Shown: piece by piece, positions 6,699 through 12,862 of the stretch
How the letters are laid out: each line of letters starts with the position of its first letter
How positions within the stretch are numbered: the first letter of the stretch is position 1
Source of the DNA: Gammaproteobacteria bacterium
GTDB lineage: Bacteria; Pseudomonadota; Gammaproteobacteria; Chromatiales; Chromatiaceae
Reading direction: 5' to 3'
DNA: 13,057 nucleotides
Assembly (NCBI GenBank): GCA_008080925.1
Contig: VMDJ01000070.1
Location: 1 to 13,057, forward strand
Program-made: the position numbers and the translations under genes
The notes under the pieces: model-generated
What the model was told of the DNA's origin: nothing
Databases searched by the model: none
Seen by the model: the letters and a program-made list of their open reading frames with translations, nothing else

Positions 6699-7559
6699 AT
6701 GACAGCCATCTTGCGATCATTCATTCACCAGCATGAGCATCTCAGCCTGGCATTGATCGCGGCAGTCACAGCGCACTTGTTGGTTGTTGCCACGGTTTCG
6801 TTTGATGTTGCAGACCCGACGACACAGCAGGCGCAACGTACTCTCGATATCACTTTGATTCGTGATCGTAATCTCGAAAAAGATGAGGACGCCAAGCTGC
6901 TCGCTCAAGCTAATAATAAAGGTAGTAGCGATACACAAGGCGACGATCAACTTCAAGAGATCGAACCGAGCGCGGCATCATCCTCGCCGCAACAACGCGA
7001 AGAACAAACCGAACAACAGGCTGCCGATAACACCGCCGTGCTGCAACAACAGGAATCGACTGATAGATTACGTATTGCGAGCAATCTCGCGCAGTTTGAA
7101 TCGATTCCGAGTACACCGCTGCCACAGATGATTTCAATGGCGCAGCAGCAGATTGCGCAACTCACCGAGCAGATCGGACAAAAAGACCGTAGCCTATCCC
7201 AACATCAGCGCCGCAAAGTCATCAGTGCGAGCACCAAAGAACACCGCTTTGCTCAGTACCTCAGCGGTTGGCGTAAAAAAATCGAACGTGTCGGTAACCT
7301 CAACTATCCTGATCAGGCTCGACGAGACAAACTCTATGGCACAGTTCTGTTGCACGTTGCGGTTCGAGCTAATGGCTCACTAGAGATGGTGAAAGTACTG
7401 CGCTCATCGGGCAAAAAGATCCTTGATGATGCTGCCGTTCGTAGCGTCAAACTGGCCGCCCCCTACGCCGCTTTTCCCGCAGACATTCGCGCTGATATCG
7501 ACATTCTAGACATCACCCGTACCTTCCAATTCCGTCGCGGTAGTCAACGCGTTCAATAA
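6699..7559 (+). CDS. TonB-type energy transducer (TonB3-like by position)
   Basis: Inner-membrane-anchored periplasmic protein of 286 residues. A single N-terminal transmembrane segment spans about residues 15-35 and contains a His (26), as TonB proteins do, but not the classical Ser-x3-His spacing of E. coli TonB. Residues about 65-175 are a polar Gln-, Glu- and Ser-rich linker with helical character, in place of the Pro-rich EP/KP spacer. The C-terminal TonB fold starts at YPDQARRDKLYGTVLLHVAV (203 on) and continues with LRSSGKKILDDAAVRS and PYAAFP. By position before yqgE/algH and near gshB it corresponds to P. aeruginosa TonB3, which has been linked to twitching motility and type IV pilus assembly rather than iron uptake. 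No exbB or exbD is present here. Confidence 0.88.
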   Translation: MTAILRSFIHQHEHLSLALIAAVTAHLLVVATVSFDVADPTTQQAQRTLDITLIRDRNLEKDEDAKLLAQANNKGSSDTQGDDQLQEIEPSAASSSPQQREEQTEQQAADNTAVLQQQESTDRLRIASNLAQFESIPSTPLPQMISMAQQQIAQLTEQIGQKDRSLSQHQRRKVISASTKEHRFAQYLSGWRKKIERVGNLNYPDQARRDKLYGTVLLHVAVRANGSLEMVKVLRSSGKKILDDAAVRSVKLAAPYAAFPADIRADIDILDITRTFQFRRGSQRVQ

Positions 7560-7609
7560 CTTAGAACATCTGACTGGAGCATCGCTGCGATCTTGGCGAT
7601 ACTGTCTTT

Positions 7610-8170
7610 ATGGAAAAGTTGAATCTCACCAATCATCTATTGATCGCCATGCCCAGCATGGAAGACCCCAACTTCGCTAAAACTGTGACACTGATCTGTG
7701 AACACAATGATGAAGGCGCGATGGGGATTGTGATCAATCGCAAAACCGATATTGCACTGAATGAAGTGTATGAGCAGATGGAGATTGAAAGCTCAGCTGA
7801 AGCTAATAAAGATCAGATGGTGCATATCGGCGGGCCGGTACAAGAGCAACGTGGTTTTATTCTGCACGATGGTGGCCACACCTATGATTCCACAATGAAG
7901 ATAACCGACGACCTTTTCATCACCACCTCACGCGACATCCTTGAAGACATGGCACAAGGTAAAGGTCCGACACATAGCTTGATCGCGCTCGGCTATGCTG
8001 GTTGGAGTCCCGGCCAACTCGAGGATGAGGTCTTAAATAACGCCTGGCTAACCAGTCCTGCGAATAACGACATCTTGTTTGAAATGCCAAACGATCGTCG
8101 ATGGGAAGCTGCAGCTAAAATGGTCGGCGTCAACATTCACCAAATCAGCGGACAAGCCGGTCACGCATGA
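7610..8170 (+). CDS. yqgE: YqgE/AlgH family protein (UPF0301)
   Basis: Conserved cytoplasmic protein of about 186 residues and uncertain biochemical role; the Pseudomonas homologue was named AlgH for an effect on alginate expression. The family signature is clear: NHLLIAMPSMEDPNFAKTVTLICEHNDEGAMGIVINR at the N-terminus, HIGGPVQEQRGFILH in the middle, and LIALGYAGWSPGQLEDE in the C-terminal half. ATG 7610 matches the family start, yet no ribosome site is visible just upstream; TGGAG at 7575-7579 is too distant. A weak GATACT at 7598-7603 could give a nearly leaderless transcript. The stop overlaps the ruvX start as ATGA, the common yqgE-yqgF pairing. Confidence 0.95.
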   Translation: MEKLNLTNHLLIAMPSMEDPNFAKTVTLICEHNDEGAMGIVINRKTDIALNEVYEQMEIESSAEANKDQMVHIGGPVQEQRGFILHDGGHTYDSTMKITDDLFITTSRDILEDMAQGKGPTHSLIALGYAGWSPGQLEDEVLNNAWLTSPANNDILFEMPNDRRWEAAAKMVGVNIHQISGQAGHA

Positions 8171-8574
8171 GCACCTTGCTTGGCTTCGACTACGGCAGCC
8201 ACAAGATTGGTATCGCTGTTGGTCAAACACTGACCCAAAGCGCGAACCCACTTACCACCTTAAGTCGTGTGAAAAACAAACCCGATTGGGACGGTATCGA
8301 AAAGCTTATTAAAGAATGGCAACCGGATGCGTTGATTGTCGGTCACCCCTTTGAAATGACCGACAAGGAAGCCAATAACGCTGAGCCTGCCAAAAAGTTT
8401 GCGCGTCAACTCAATGGGCGATTTCATCTACCGGTTCATCTTATGGATGAGCGCCTGACCACGCGCGAAGCGTGGGTCGACTTAGGTATTGAAGCACACA
8501 AAGAAGCCACCAAGGTTGACGCCTATGCCGCCAAGCTTATTTTAGAAACCTGGCTGCGCACCTACCCTGAATAA
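8167..8574 (+). CDS. ruvX: RuvX/YqgF-type RNase H-fold resolvase
   Basis: Small RNase H-fold nuclease of 135 residues. Members are implicated in pre-16S rRNA 5' end maturation and annotated as putative Holliday-junction resolvases. It begins LLGFDYGSHKIGIAVGQ, with the first catalytic Asp at residue 8, then has LIVGHPFEMT (family usually VGLPLNMDG), the DERLTTREA motif with the acidic pair, and a C-terminal KVDAYAAKLILETWL supplying the last Asp. Its length matches the E. coli protein. The ATG overlaps the yqgE stop by four bases, so it is translated by coupling. It is followed after 59 bases by pyrR with its own likely promoter. Confidence 0.95.
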   Translation: MSTLLGFDYGSHKIGIAVGQTLTQSANPLTTLSRVKNKPDWDGIEKLIKEWQPDALIVGHPFEMTDKEANNAEPAKKFARQLNGRFHLPVHLMDERLTTREAWVDLGIEAHKEATKVDAYAAKLILETWLRTYPE

Positions 8575-8596
8575 TCCTCGCAGCGCATCATGTGCT

Positions 8597-8605
8597 TGCT
8601 ATGAT
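8597..8605 (+). promoter_or_regulatory. Extended -10 promoter upstream of pyrR
   Basis: TGCTATGAT is a TGn-extended -10 with TATGAT at 8600-8605. Transcription would start near 8612, about 22 bases before the pyrR ATG. Extended -10 promoters often need no strong -35, and none is seen. Confidence 0.5.
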
Positions 8606-8613
8606 GAGCTCAT
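8604..8613. repeat. Perfect 10-base palindrome at the pyrR start site
   Basis: ATGAGCTCAT is perfectly self-complementary and overlaps the end of the -10 and the predicted transcription start of pyrR. It is well placed to be a small operator, but a 10-base palindrome can arise by chance. Confidence 0.3.
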
Positions 8614-8633
8614 AATCACTTCGGACACCTAAG

Positions 8634-9185
8634 ATGACTGAACAACGCATATTCATGAATGAAGATGCCATCCTGAATATCATCGATGGCATGGCGCGAA
8701 TGCTGAAAGAGCGACTTGCAAAAAATGGTATTGAAGACCCCGCCATGATCGGCATTCATACCGGCGGCGCCTGGGTTGCAGAGCAACTTCATCAGCGTTT
8801 AGGCCTATCTCAGCCTTTGGGTTTGCTCGATATCAATTTTTACCGCGATGACTTTACTAAGAGTGGCGTTAACCCCTTAGTTAAACCTTCAACCATTGAT
8901 TTCGACATCGAGAACCAACATGTCATCTTGGTTGATGATGTCTTACAAACCGGCCGCACCATTCGTGCCGCCATGAACGAGATCTTTGACTTTGGTCGCC
9001 CTAAATCAATTCTCTTAGCCACACTGATCGAGCGCAATGGTCGCCAACTTCCGATTGAACCGAGCATTGTTGGCCTTCAGCCACCTCTCGAAAAAGATGA
9101 ACATATCCGCTTGGAAGGTCCATCGCCTTTAACTCTTACCGTAAATAAAAGTAAAAAACGCCGCACAGAAAAGCCCACGAACTAA
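8634..9185 (+). CDS. pyrR: PyrR-type bifunctional pyrimidine regulator / uracil phosphoribosyltransferase
   Basis: Phosphoribosyltransferase-fold protein of 183 residues. In Firmicutes PyrR binds pyr mRNA in response to UMP and also converts uracil plus PRPP to UMP; in gammaproteobacteria the regulatory role is less settled. Visible features are IGIHTGGAWVAEQL near residue 40, GLLDINFYRDDFTKSG, and the PRPP-binding motif VILVDDVLQTGRTIRAA at 97-113. The C-terminus carries a basic tail, KSKKRR at 172-177, that might touch nucleic acid. ATG 8634 has only a weak GGA eight bases upstream. It stands directly before pyrB, as in Pseudomonas. No Firmicutes-type attenuator was found in front of pyrR or pyrB. 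Confidence 0.94.
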   Translation: MTEQRIFMNEDAILNIIDGMARMLKERLAKNGIEDPAMIGIHTGGAWVAEQLHQRLGLSQPLGLLDINFYRDDFTKSGVNPLVKPSTIDFDIENQHVILVDDVLQTGRTIRAAMNEIFDFGRPKSILLATLIERNGRQLPIEPSIVGLQPPLEKDEHIRLEGPSPLTLTVNKSKKRRTEKPTN

Positions 9186-9193
9186 AAAGACCC

Positions 9194-9202
9194 TGCTACA
9201 AT
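9194..9202 (+). promoter_or_regulatory. Extended -10 promoter immediately before pyrB
   Basis: TGCTACAAT is a TGn-extended -10 with TACAAT at 9197-9202 (five of six consensus bases). The expected start is near 9209, only about three bases before the pyrB ATG, so this promoter would give a nearly leaderless message. pyrB may also be read from the pyrR promoter. Confidence 0.45.
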
Positions 9203-9211
9203 CGCGCACCA

Positions 9212-10195
9212 ATGGCCAGTCAGACGCAGAATATTCAGCTCAATGACGACGGAAGCCTCCGTCACTTTCTGACTATTGAAGGTCTTAACAAAAACATCCT
9301 CACCCAGATTCTTGATACTGCCGAGTCATTCGCAGTACTCCCCGGTCGTCCGATTAAGAAAGTGCCCGCACTACGCGGTCGCATCATCACGAATCTGTTT
9401 TTTGAGAACAGCACACGTACGCGAACAACCTTTGAACTGGCGGCGAAGCGACTTTCTGCTGACGTACTGAACTTCAACATCAGCACCTCGGCCACCTCAA
9501 AAGGTGAGACGCTTCTCGATACCTTGCGTAATCTCGAAGCCATGCATAGCGAAATGTTTGTGGTGCGTCACAATGCCTCAGGTGCCGCTCACTTCATTGC
9601 TGAACACGCAGCGCCAGGCATCTCGGTGATTAACGCTGGTGATGGACGTCATGCACATCCAACCCAAGCGATGCTGGATATGTTCACTATCCGCAAACAC
9701 AAGGGTGACTTCACCCCGCTGCGCGTTGCGATTGTTGGCGACATTTTGCACTCGCGTGTTGCACGTTCACAGATTCTTGCTCTGAATACGCTTGGTGTTA
9801 CCGAGGTCCGTGTTGTGGGTCCTCGCACACTAATCCCAACCGACGCACGCGCACTGGGTGTACATGTCTATCACGATCTAGAAGAAGGTCTACGTGATGT
9901 TGATGTGGTGATCATGTTGCGCCTGCAAAAAGAACGTATGGATGGCGCTTTACTGCCAAGCGAAGAAGAATACTTCCAACTCTATGGCCTCACTAATGAT
10001 CGACTCGCTTGTGCCAAACCAGATGCCATCGTGATGCATCCAGGCCCAATCAATCGCGGTGTCGAAATCGATTCCGAAGTTGCTGACGGCCCTCGCTCGG
10101 TAATCCTTGAGCAAGTGAGCTACGGCATTGGTGTACGTATGGCAATCATGTCGATGTGCATGCAAAAACACCCAAGCGCCGGAGATGAGTCATGA
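9212..10195 (+). CDS. pyrB: Aspartate carbamoyltransferase catalytic chain
   Basis: Catalyses the committed step of pyrimidine synthesis, carbamoyl phosphate plus aspartate to carbamoyl aspartate. The 327-residue product has the carbamoyl phosphate loop FENSTRTRTTFELAA (STRTR at 67-71), the STSATSKGETLLDTLRNLE segment with the active-site Lys, VRH, NAGDGRHAHPTQAMLD, VGDILHSRVARS, VIMLRLQKERM, and VMHPGPINRGVEI near the end. It resembles the Pseudomonas form, which assembles with an inactive dihydroorotase-like PyrC' instead of a PyrI regulatory chain; no pyrI is present. The start at 9212 matches family N-termini (IQLNDDGSLRHFL) but has no ribosome site. The stop overlaps pyrC' as ATGA, fitting equimolar expression of complex partners. 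Confidence 0.97.
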   Translation: MASQTQNIQLNDDGSLRHFLTIEGLNKNILTQILDTAESFAVLPGRPIKKVPALRGRIITNLFFENSTRTRTTFELAAKRLSADVLNFNISTSATSKGETLLDTLRNLEAMHSEMFVVRHNASGAAHFIAEHAAPGISVINAGDGRHAHPTQAMLDMFTIRKHKGDFTPLRVAIVGDILHSRVARSQILALNTLGVTEVRVVGPRTLIPTDARALGVHVYHDLEEGLRDVDVVIMLRLQKERMDGALLPSEEEYFQLYGLTNDRLACAKPDAIVMHPGPINRGVEIDSEVADGPRSVILEQVSYGIGVRMAIMSMCMQKHPSAGDES

Positions 10196-11469
10196 ATATC
10201 AGCATCATCGGCGGACGTGTTATAGACCCTGCATCAAATACTGATGCCACACTTAACCTGCATATCAAAGACGAAACGCTGATCGCGATGGGTGATGCGC
10301 CAAACGGCTTCTCGGCTGATCAAACCATTGATGCCGCCGGTAAGATTGTCTGCCCAGGGCTTGTGGACATGGCAGCCCATTTGCGCGAGCCGGGTCATAC
10401 CGCCAAAGGCACACTCGCGAGCGAAACATTAGCTGCAGCAAAAGGTGGCATCACAACCCTGATCTGCACACCGGATACTGAACCTTGTATTGATAGCCCG
10501 GCTGACATCGAATTTATTCATCGCATGGCACGTAAACTCTGCCAAGCACGTGTACTCACAGCTGCTGCGATGACCCAAGGTCTCGAAGGCAAACAGCTGG
10601 CAAGCATGGCAACACTGCGTAACTCAGGTTGCGTTGCAGTCAGTAACGCTCGCCGCCCACTGGCTAACACTTTGGTTGAACGTCGCGCGCTTGAATACGC
10701 GTCGACCTTCGGCATGACTGTCTTCTTACATCCTGAAGACCGTCACCTAAAAGCCGGTGGTTGTGCACACGAAGGCGCTGTCGCAACTCGTTTAGGCCTA
10801 CCTGGCATTCCGAGTGCTGCCGAAACCGTGGCCGTTGCTCGCGATCTCGCTTTGGCTGAACACACCGGCGCTCGGATCCACTTCTGCACCCTGTCAGCAG
10901 GCACCTCTGCTCGCATGATCAGCGAAGCGAAGAAAGCCAAACTTGCCGTGAGTGCCGATGTGGCCGCTCATCAGCTGCACCTTACCGAACAAGACATTGA
11001 CGGCTTTGACGCACAGTGCCATCTCGAGCCACCGCTGCGTACCTTGCAAGACCGCGACTTCTTACGACGCGCCGTTGCCGATGGCACCATTGCGGCTATC
11101 TGCTCAGATCACCAACCGCATGAGCCCGATGCGAAAGAAGCGCCTTTCCCAGAGTCGCAGCCAGGACTCTCTGGGCTCGAAACGCTCTTGGCGCTAACGC
11201 TACGCTTGGTAGATGAGGGTGTTATGCCACTCAGTGACGCCTTAGCGCGTATCACCTGCGGACCAGCAGATTTGTTAAACCTACCTTATGGACGACTCGC
11301 AGAAGGACTTCCAGCAGACATCTGCATCTTTGACCCAGAAGCTCACTGGACATTGGCCTCAGAAAGCATGCTCAGCGCAGGTAAAAACTCACCTTTCCTA
11401 GGCTGGGAATTCAAAGGCAAAGTGACCCACACCGTATTCAACGGTCACCTGGTCTATCAAGCGGACTAA
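10192..11469 (+). CDS. pyrC': Dihydroorotase-like PyrC', probably inactive subunit of the ATCase complex
   Basis: Amidohydrolase-fold protein of 425 residues, the normal length for type I dihydroorotase, but with key metal-site residues replaced. The usual DxHxHxR reads DMAAHLR at 59-65, so the first His is Ala61. The segment expected as HxCHxS reads HFCTLS at 230-235, with Thr233 in place of a His. His180 (FLHPED) and Asp306 (SDHQPH) remain. In P. aeruginosa and P. putida the matching pyrC' product lacks dihydroorotase activity and is needed to assemble aspartate carbamoyltransferase; I infer the same here. It overlaps pyrB by four bases and has GGAG seven bases before its ATG. An active dihydroorotase must be encoded elsewhere. 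Confidence 0.93.
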   Translation: MNISIIGGRVIDPASNTDATLNLHIKDETLIAMGDAPNGFSADQTIDAAGKIVCPGLVDMAAHLREPGHTAKGTLASETLAAAKGGITTLICTPDTEPCIDSPADIEFIHRMARKLCQARVLTAAAMTQGLEGKQLASMATLRNSGCVAVSNARRPLANTLVERRALEYASTFGMTVFLHPEDRHLKAGGCAHEGAVATRLGLPGIPSAAETVAVARDLALAEHTGARIHFCTLSAGTSARMISEAKKAKLAVSADVAAHQLHLTEQDIDGFDAQCHLEPPLRTLQDRDFLRRAVADGTIAAICSDHQPHEPDAKEAPFPESQPGLSGLETLLALTLRLVDEGVMPLSDALARITCGPADLLNLPYGRLAEGLPADICIFDPEAHWTLASESMLSAGKNSPFLGWEFKGKVTHTVFNGHLVYQAD

Positions 11470-11594
11470 ACCTCGGTCTTTTGCGCCAGATCAAAAAGCG
11501 CGCTCGTAAGTTTCTCTATAGTCATTCTCACAGTTCGGATTCTCTCCTCCGATGTGAAAAAATCCATATCTCGAACGAACTGACTGACCGCCAT
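11466..11594 (-). CDS. Possible 42-residue small protein (antisense to pyrC' 3' flank)
   Basis: An uninterrupted 43-codon frame runs leftward through almost the whole pyrC'-to-CoA-binding-gene gap, ending four bases inside the pyrC' stop region. The translation is a charged, helix-like peptide containing FVRDMDFFTSEERIR and TIEKLTSALFDLAQ. The ATG at 11594 is preceded by AAGGGGG about five bases away. Against it, the start lies inside the terminator hairpin, an open frame of this length is not rare by chance, and I recognise no family. A second possible start is Met10 at 11567. Treat it as a candidate only. Confidence 0.22.
   Translation of the reverse strand: MAVSQFVRDMDFFTSEERIRTVRMTIEKLTSALFDLAQKTEV
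11528..11557. repeat. Bulged inverted repeat in the pyrC' 3' region
   Basis: TCACA (11528-11532) and TCGGA (11535-11539) pair with TCCGA (11548-11552) and TGTGA (11553-11557), giving ten pairs with a two-base bulge and an eight-base loop. Six A follow on the plus strand, so it is no plus-strand terminator. On the minus strand the loop reads GGAGAGAA, like a ribosome site. Confidence 0.4.
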
Positions 11595-11617
11595 CTCCCC
11601 CTTTGGCGGTTTTTTTT
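11587..11617 (+). terminator. Rho-independent terminator of the gshB-pyr cluster
   Basis: ACCGCCA (11587-11593) pairs perfectly with TGGCGGT (11604-11610) around a ten-base loop and runs directly into eight T (11610-11617). It lies about 118 bases after pyrC' and before the next promoter, and is the likely end of the pyr transcript. Confidence 0.88.
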
Positions 11618-11640
11618 GCTCGTGATTTAGCAGACCGCGC

Positions 11641-11649
11641 TGCTATGAT
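11641..11649 (+). promoter_or_regulatory. Extended -10 promoter for the CoA-binding gene and greB
   Basis: TGCTATGAT, identical to the pyrR element, has TATGAT at 11644-11649. The expected transcription start is about 11656, one base before the ATG at 11657, which suggests a leaderless message. It follows the terminator at 11587-11617. Confidence 0.5.
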
Positions 11650-11656
11650 TCAAACC

Positions 11657-12025
11657 ATGAGCACTCAGCATGTTGTTATCTTTGGCGCCAGTCCAAAACC
11701 CGCGCGTTATGCCAATCAGGCACAACGTTTACTCACCCAACATGGGCATCGCGTCACGCCAGTTCACCCCAAGTTTCCAGAGATCGATGGCCTTCAGGTC
11801 ACCCATCAGCTGGGTGATATCACAGAAGCTGTCGACACTCTGACCCTGTACGTGGGTTCGGATCGATTGGTAGAACATATCGACTCGATTGTCTCGCTAA
11901 AGCCAGGTCGTGTGATCTTCAATCCCGGAACTGAATCAGAGCCACTACAAAGCGCTTTGGATGCAGCGAATATCGAATGGTTTGAAGCCTGCACTTTAGT
12001 GATGCTGAAAACTGATCAGTTTTAA
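11657..12025 (+). CDS. YccU-type CoA-binding protein
   Basis: Small Rossmann-fold protein of the CoA-binding domain 2 family, about 122 residues here; the biochemical role is unknown. It shows VVIFGASPKPARYANQAQRLLTQHGHRVTPVHPKFPEIDG, the family's nucleotide-binding Gly loop and following helix, then LTLYVGSDRLVEHID and VIFNPGTES near the C-terminus. Two ATGs are possible, 11645 and 11657. I prefer 11657 because 11645 lies within the -10 element and the protein from 11657 begins directly before the first strand. No ribosome site precedes either, consistent with leaderless initiation. Its TAA stop shares a base with the greB ATG (TAATG), so the two genes form one transcription unit with coupled translation. 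Confidence 0.88.
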   Translation: MSTQHVVIFGASPKPARYANQAQRLLTQHGHRVTPVHPKFPEIDGLQVTHQLGDITEAVDTLTLYVGSDRLVEHIDSIVSLKPGRVIFNPGTESEPLQSALDAANIEWFEACTLVMLKTDQF

Positions 12026-12519
12026 TGGGGCGATATCGACCACCCAGCGAACCTAAATCACCCTACATCACCAAAGACGGGTACGAGACATTACGCGCTG
12101 AAGAAAAAGCCTTATGGGCAAAACGACGCGAAGTGGTGAAGATCCTATCCGCTGCTGCGGCAGAAGGTGATCGCTCAGAGAATGCTGAATACATCTATCG
12201 TAAAAAACAGTTACGCGAGATGGATCGTCGTATTCGTTATCTACAAACTCGCTTACCCAATCTAAAAGTCGTCGATCAAAAACCAAGCAACTGCGATCAA
12301 GTCTTCTTTGGTGCATATGTCACTCTGCTGAGCATGCAGGATGTCGAGATAACCTATCGTATCGTCGGCCCGGATGAGTTCAGTCCAGAGAAAAACTGGA
12401 TCAGCATGGACTCACCCATGGCCAAAGCATTAATGAAGCGTGAGACAGACGAGGTCATCAAAGTACGCTTACCCGAAGGTGAAGCCGAGTTTGAAATTCT
12501 CGAAGTCCGCTATGACTAG
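12025..12519 (+). CDS. greB: Transcription elongation factor GreB
   Basis: Factor that enters the RNA polymerase secondary channel and triggers cleavage of backtracked transcripts. The 164-residue product has the N-terminal coiled-coil hairpin with the catalytic tip EGDRSENAEY (Asp49 and Glu52 being the metal-coordinating pair). It is followed by RKKQLREMDRRIRYLQTRL, VVD, VFFGAYVTL and the FKBP-like C-terminal domain with YRIVGPDE, WISMDSPMAKALMKRE and LPEGEAEFEILEV. The FFGA and RRIRYLQ features favour GreB over GreA. The start overlaps the previous stop by one base. The 3' end overlaps a convergent small gene by four bases, with no terminator seen between them. Confidence 0.95.
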   Translation: MGRYRPPSEPKSPYITKDGYETLRAEEKALWAKRREVVKILSAAAAEGDRSENAEYIYRKKQLREMDRRIRYLQTRLPNLKVVDQKPSNCDQVFFGAYVTLLSMQDVEITYRIVGPDEFSPEKNWISMDSPMAKALMKRETDEVIKVRLPEGEAEFEILEVRYD

Positions 12520-12740
12520 CGGATATAACCCAAAACCGCAGCCAACAGATAAGTAACACTACTAAGCACCAAGCCTGCACTCCAGACCTGTAGCCACAAC
12601 ACCCGACCATGGCGACCCAGAAACCACAAAATCACACCAATGATGAGCCCGAGAAAGACCGTAAAGTTGAGCATAAAGTGCAAACTTTCGGCTTCTGAAT
12701 ACACCGTCATGGGTTGTTCGGTGGTCGTGTTGTAACGCAT
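12516..12740 (-). CDS. Small two-helix inner-membrane protein, unknown function
   Basis: Leftward gene for a 74-residue protein that I do not recognise. It has a polar N-terminus of about 21 residues, then two hydrophobic stretches: about 22-42 (FMLNFTVFLGLIIGVILWFLG) and about 49-72 (LWLQVWSAGLVLSSVTYLLAA and on). The linker GRHGRV is positively charged, so by the positive-inside rule both termini should be periplasmic and the loop cytoplasmic. ATG 12740 has a weak GGA upstream and a GATAAT -10 at 12753-12758; Met11 at 12710 is an alternative without a ribosome site. It converges on greB with a four-base overlap and diverges from htpX. The clean membrane topology makes it likely a real gene. 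Confidence 0.6.
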   Translation of the reverse strand: MRYNTTTEQPMTVYSEAESLHFMLNFTVFLGLIIGVILWFLGRHGRVLWLQVWSAGLVLSSVTYLLAAVLGYIR

Positions 12741-12803
12741 GGCATCGATTCCATTATCTTGGTGAGCTGACTATGACGTGCCAAATACCCCTGTGCAATG
12801 CCT

Positions 12804-12832
12804 CTTGATTAAACGACCAAGACACCCCACAT
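12804..12832 (+). promoter_or_regulatory. Candidate sigma-32 heat-shock promoter of htpX
   Basis: CTTGATT (12804-12810; consensus CTTGAAA) is followed after 14 bases by CCCCACAT (12825-12832; consensus CCCCATnT). This fits the RpoH architecture and lies about 30 bases before the htpX start. HtpX is heat-induced in E. coli, which supports the reading. No good sigma-70 -10 is seen at the same place. Confidence 0.55.
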
Positions 12833-12862
12833 TACTATCATCAAATTTTTAGGAGATTCCTC

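Noticed and set aside
6950..7060. CAA/CAG-rich tract as a DNA repeat array
   Set aside because: Repetition is codon-level Gln richness, irregular in spacing, with no true repeat unit; no CRISPR-like spacing anywhere in the window.
6910..7165. Minus-strand frames rich in Cys and Ser opposite the tonB linker
   Set aside because: They are mirror readings of the Gln-rich (CAA/CAG) repeats and show no ribosome site or recognisable fold.
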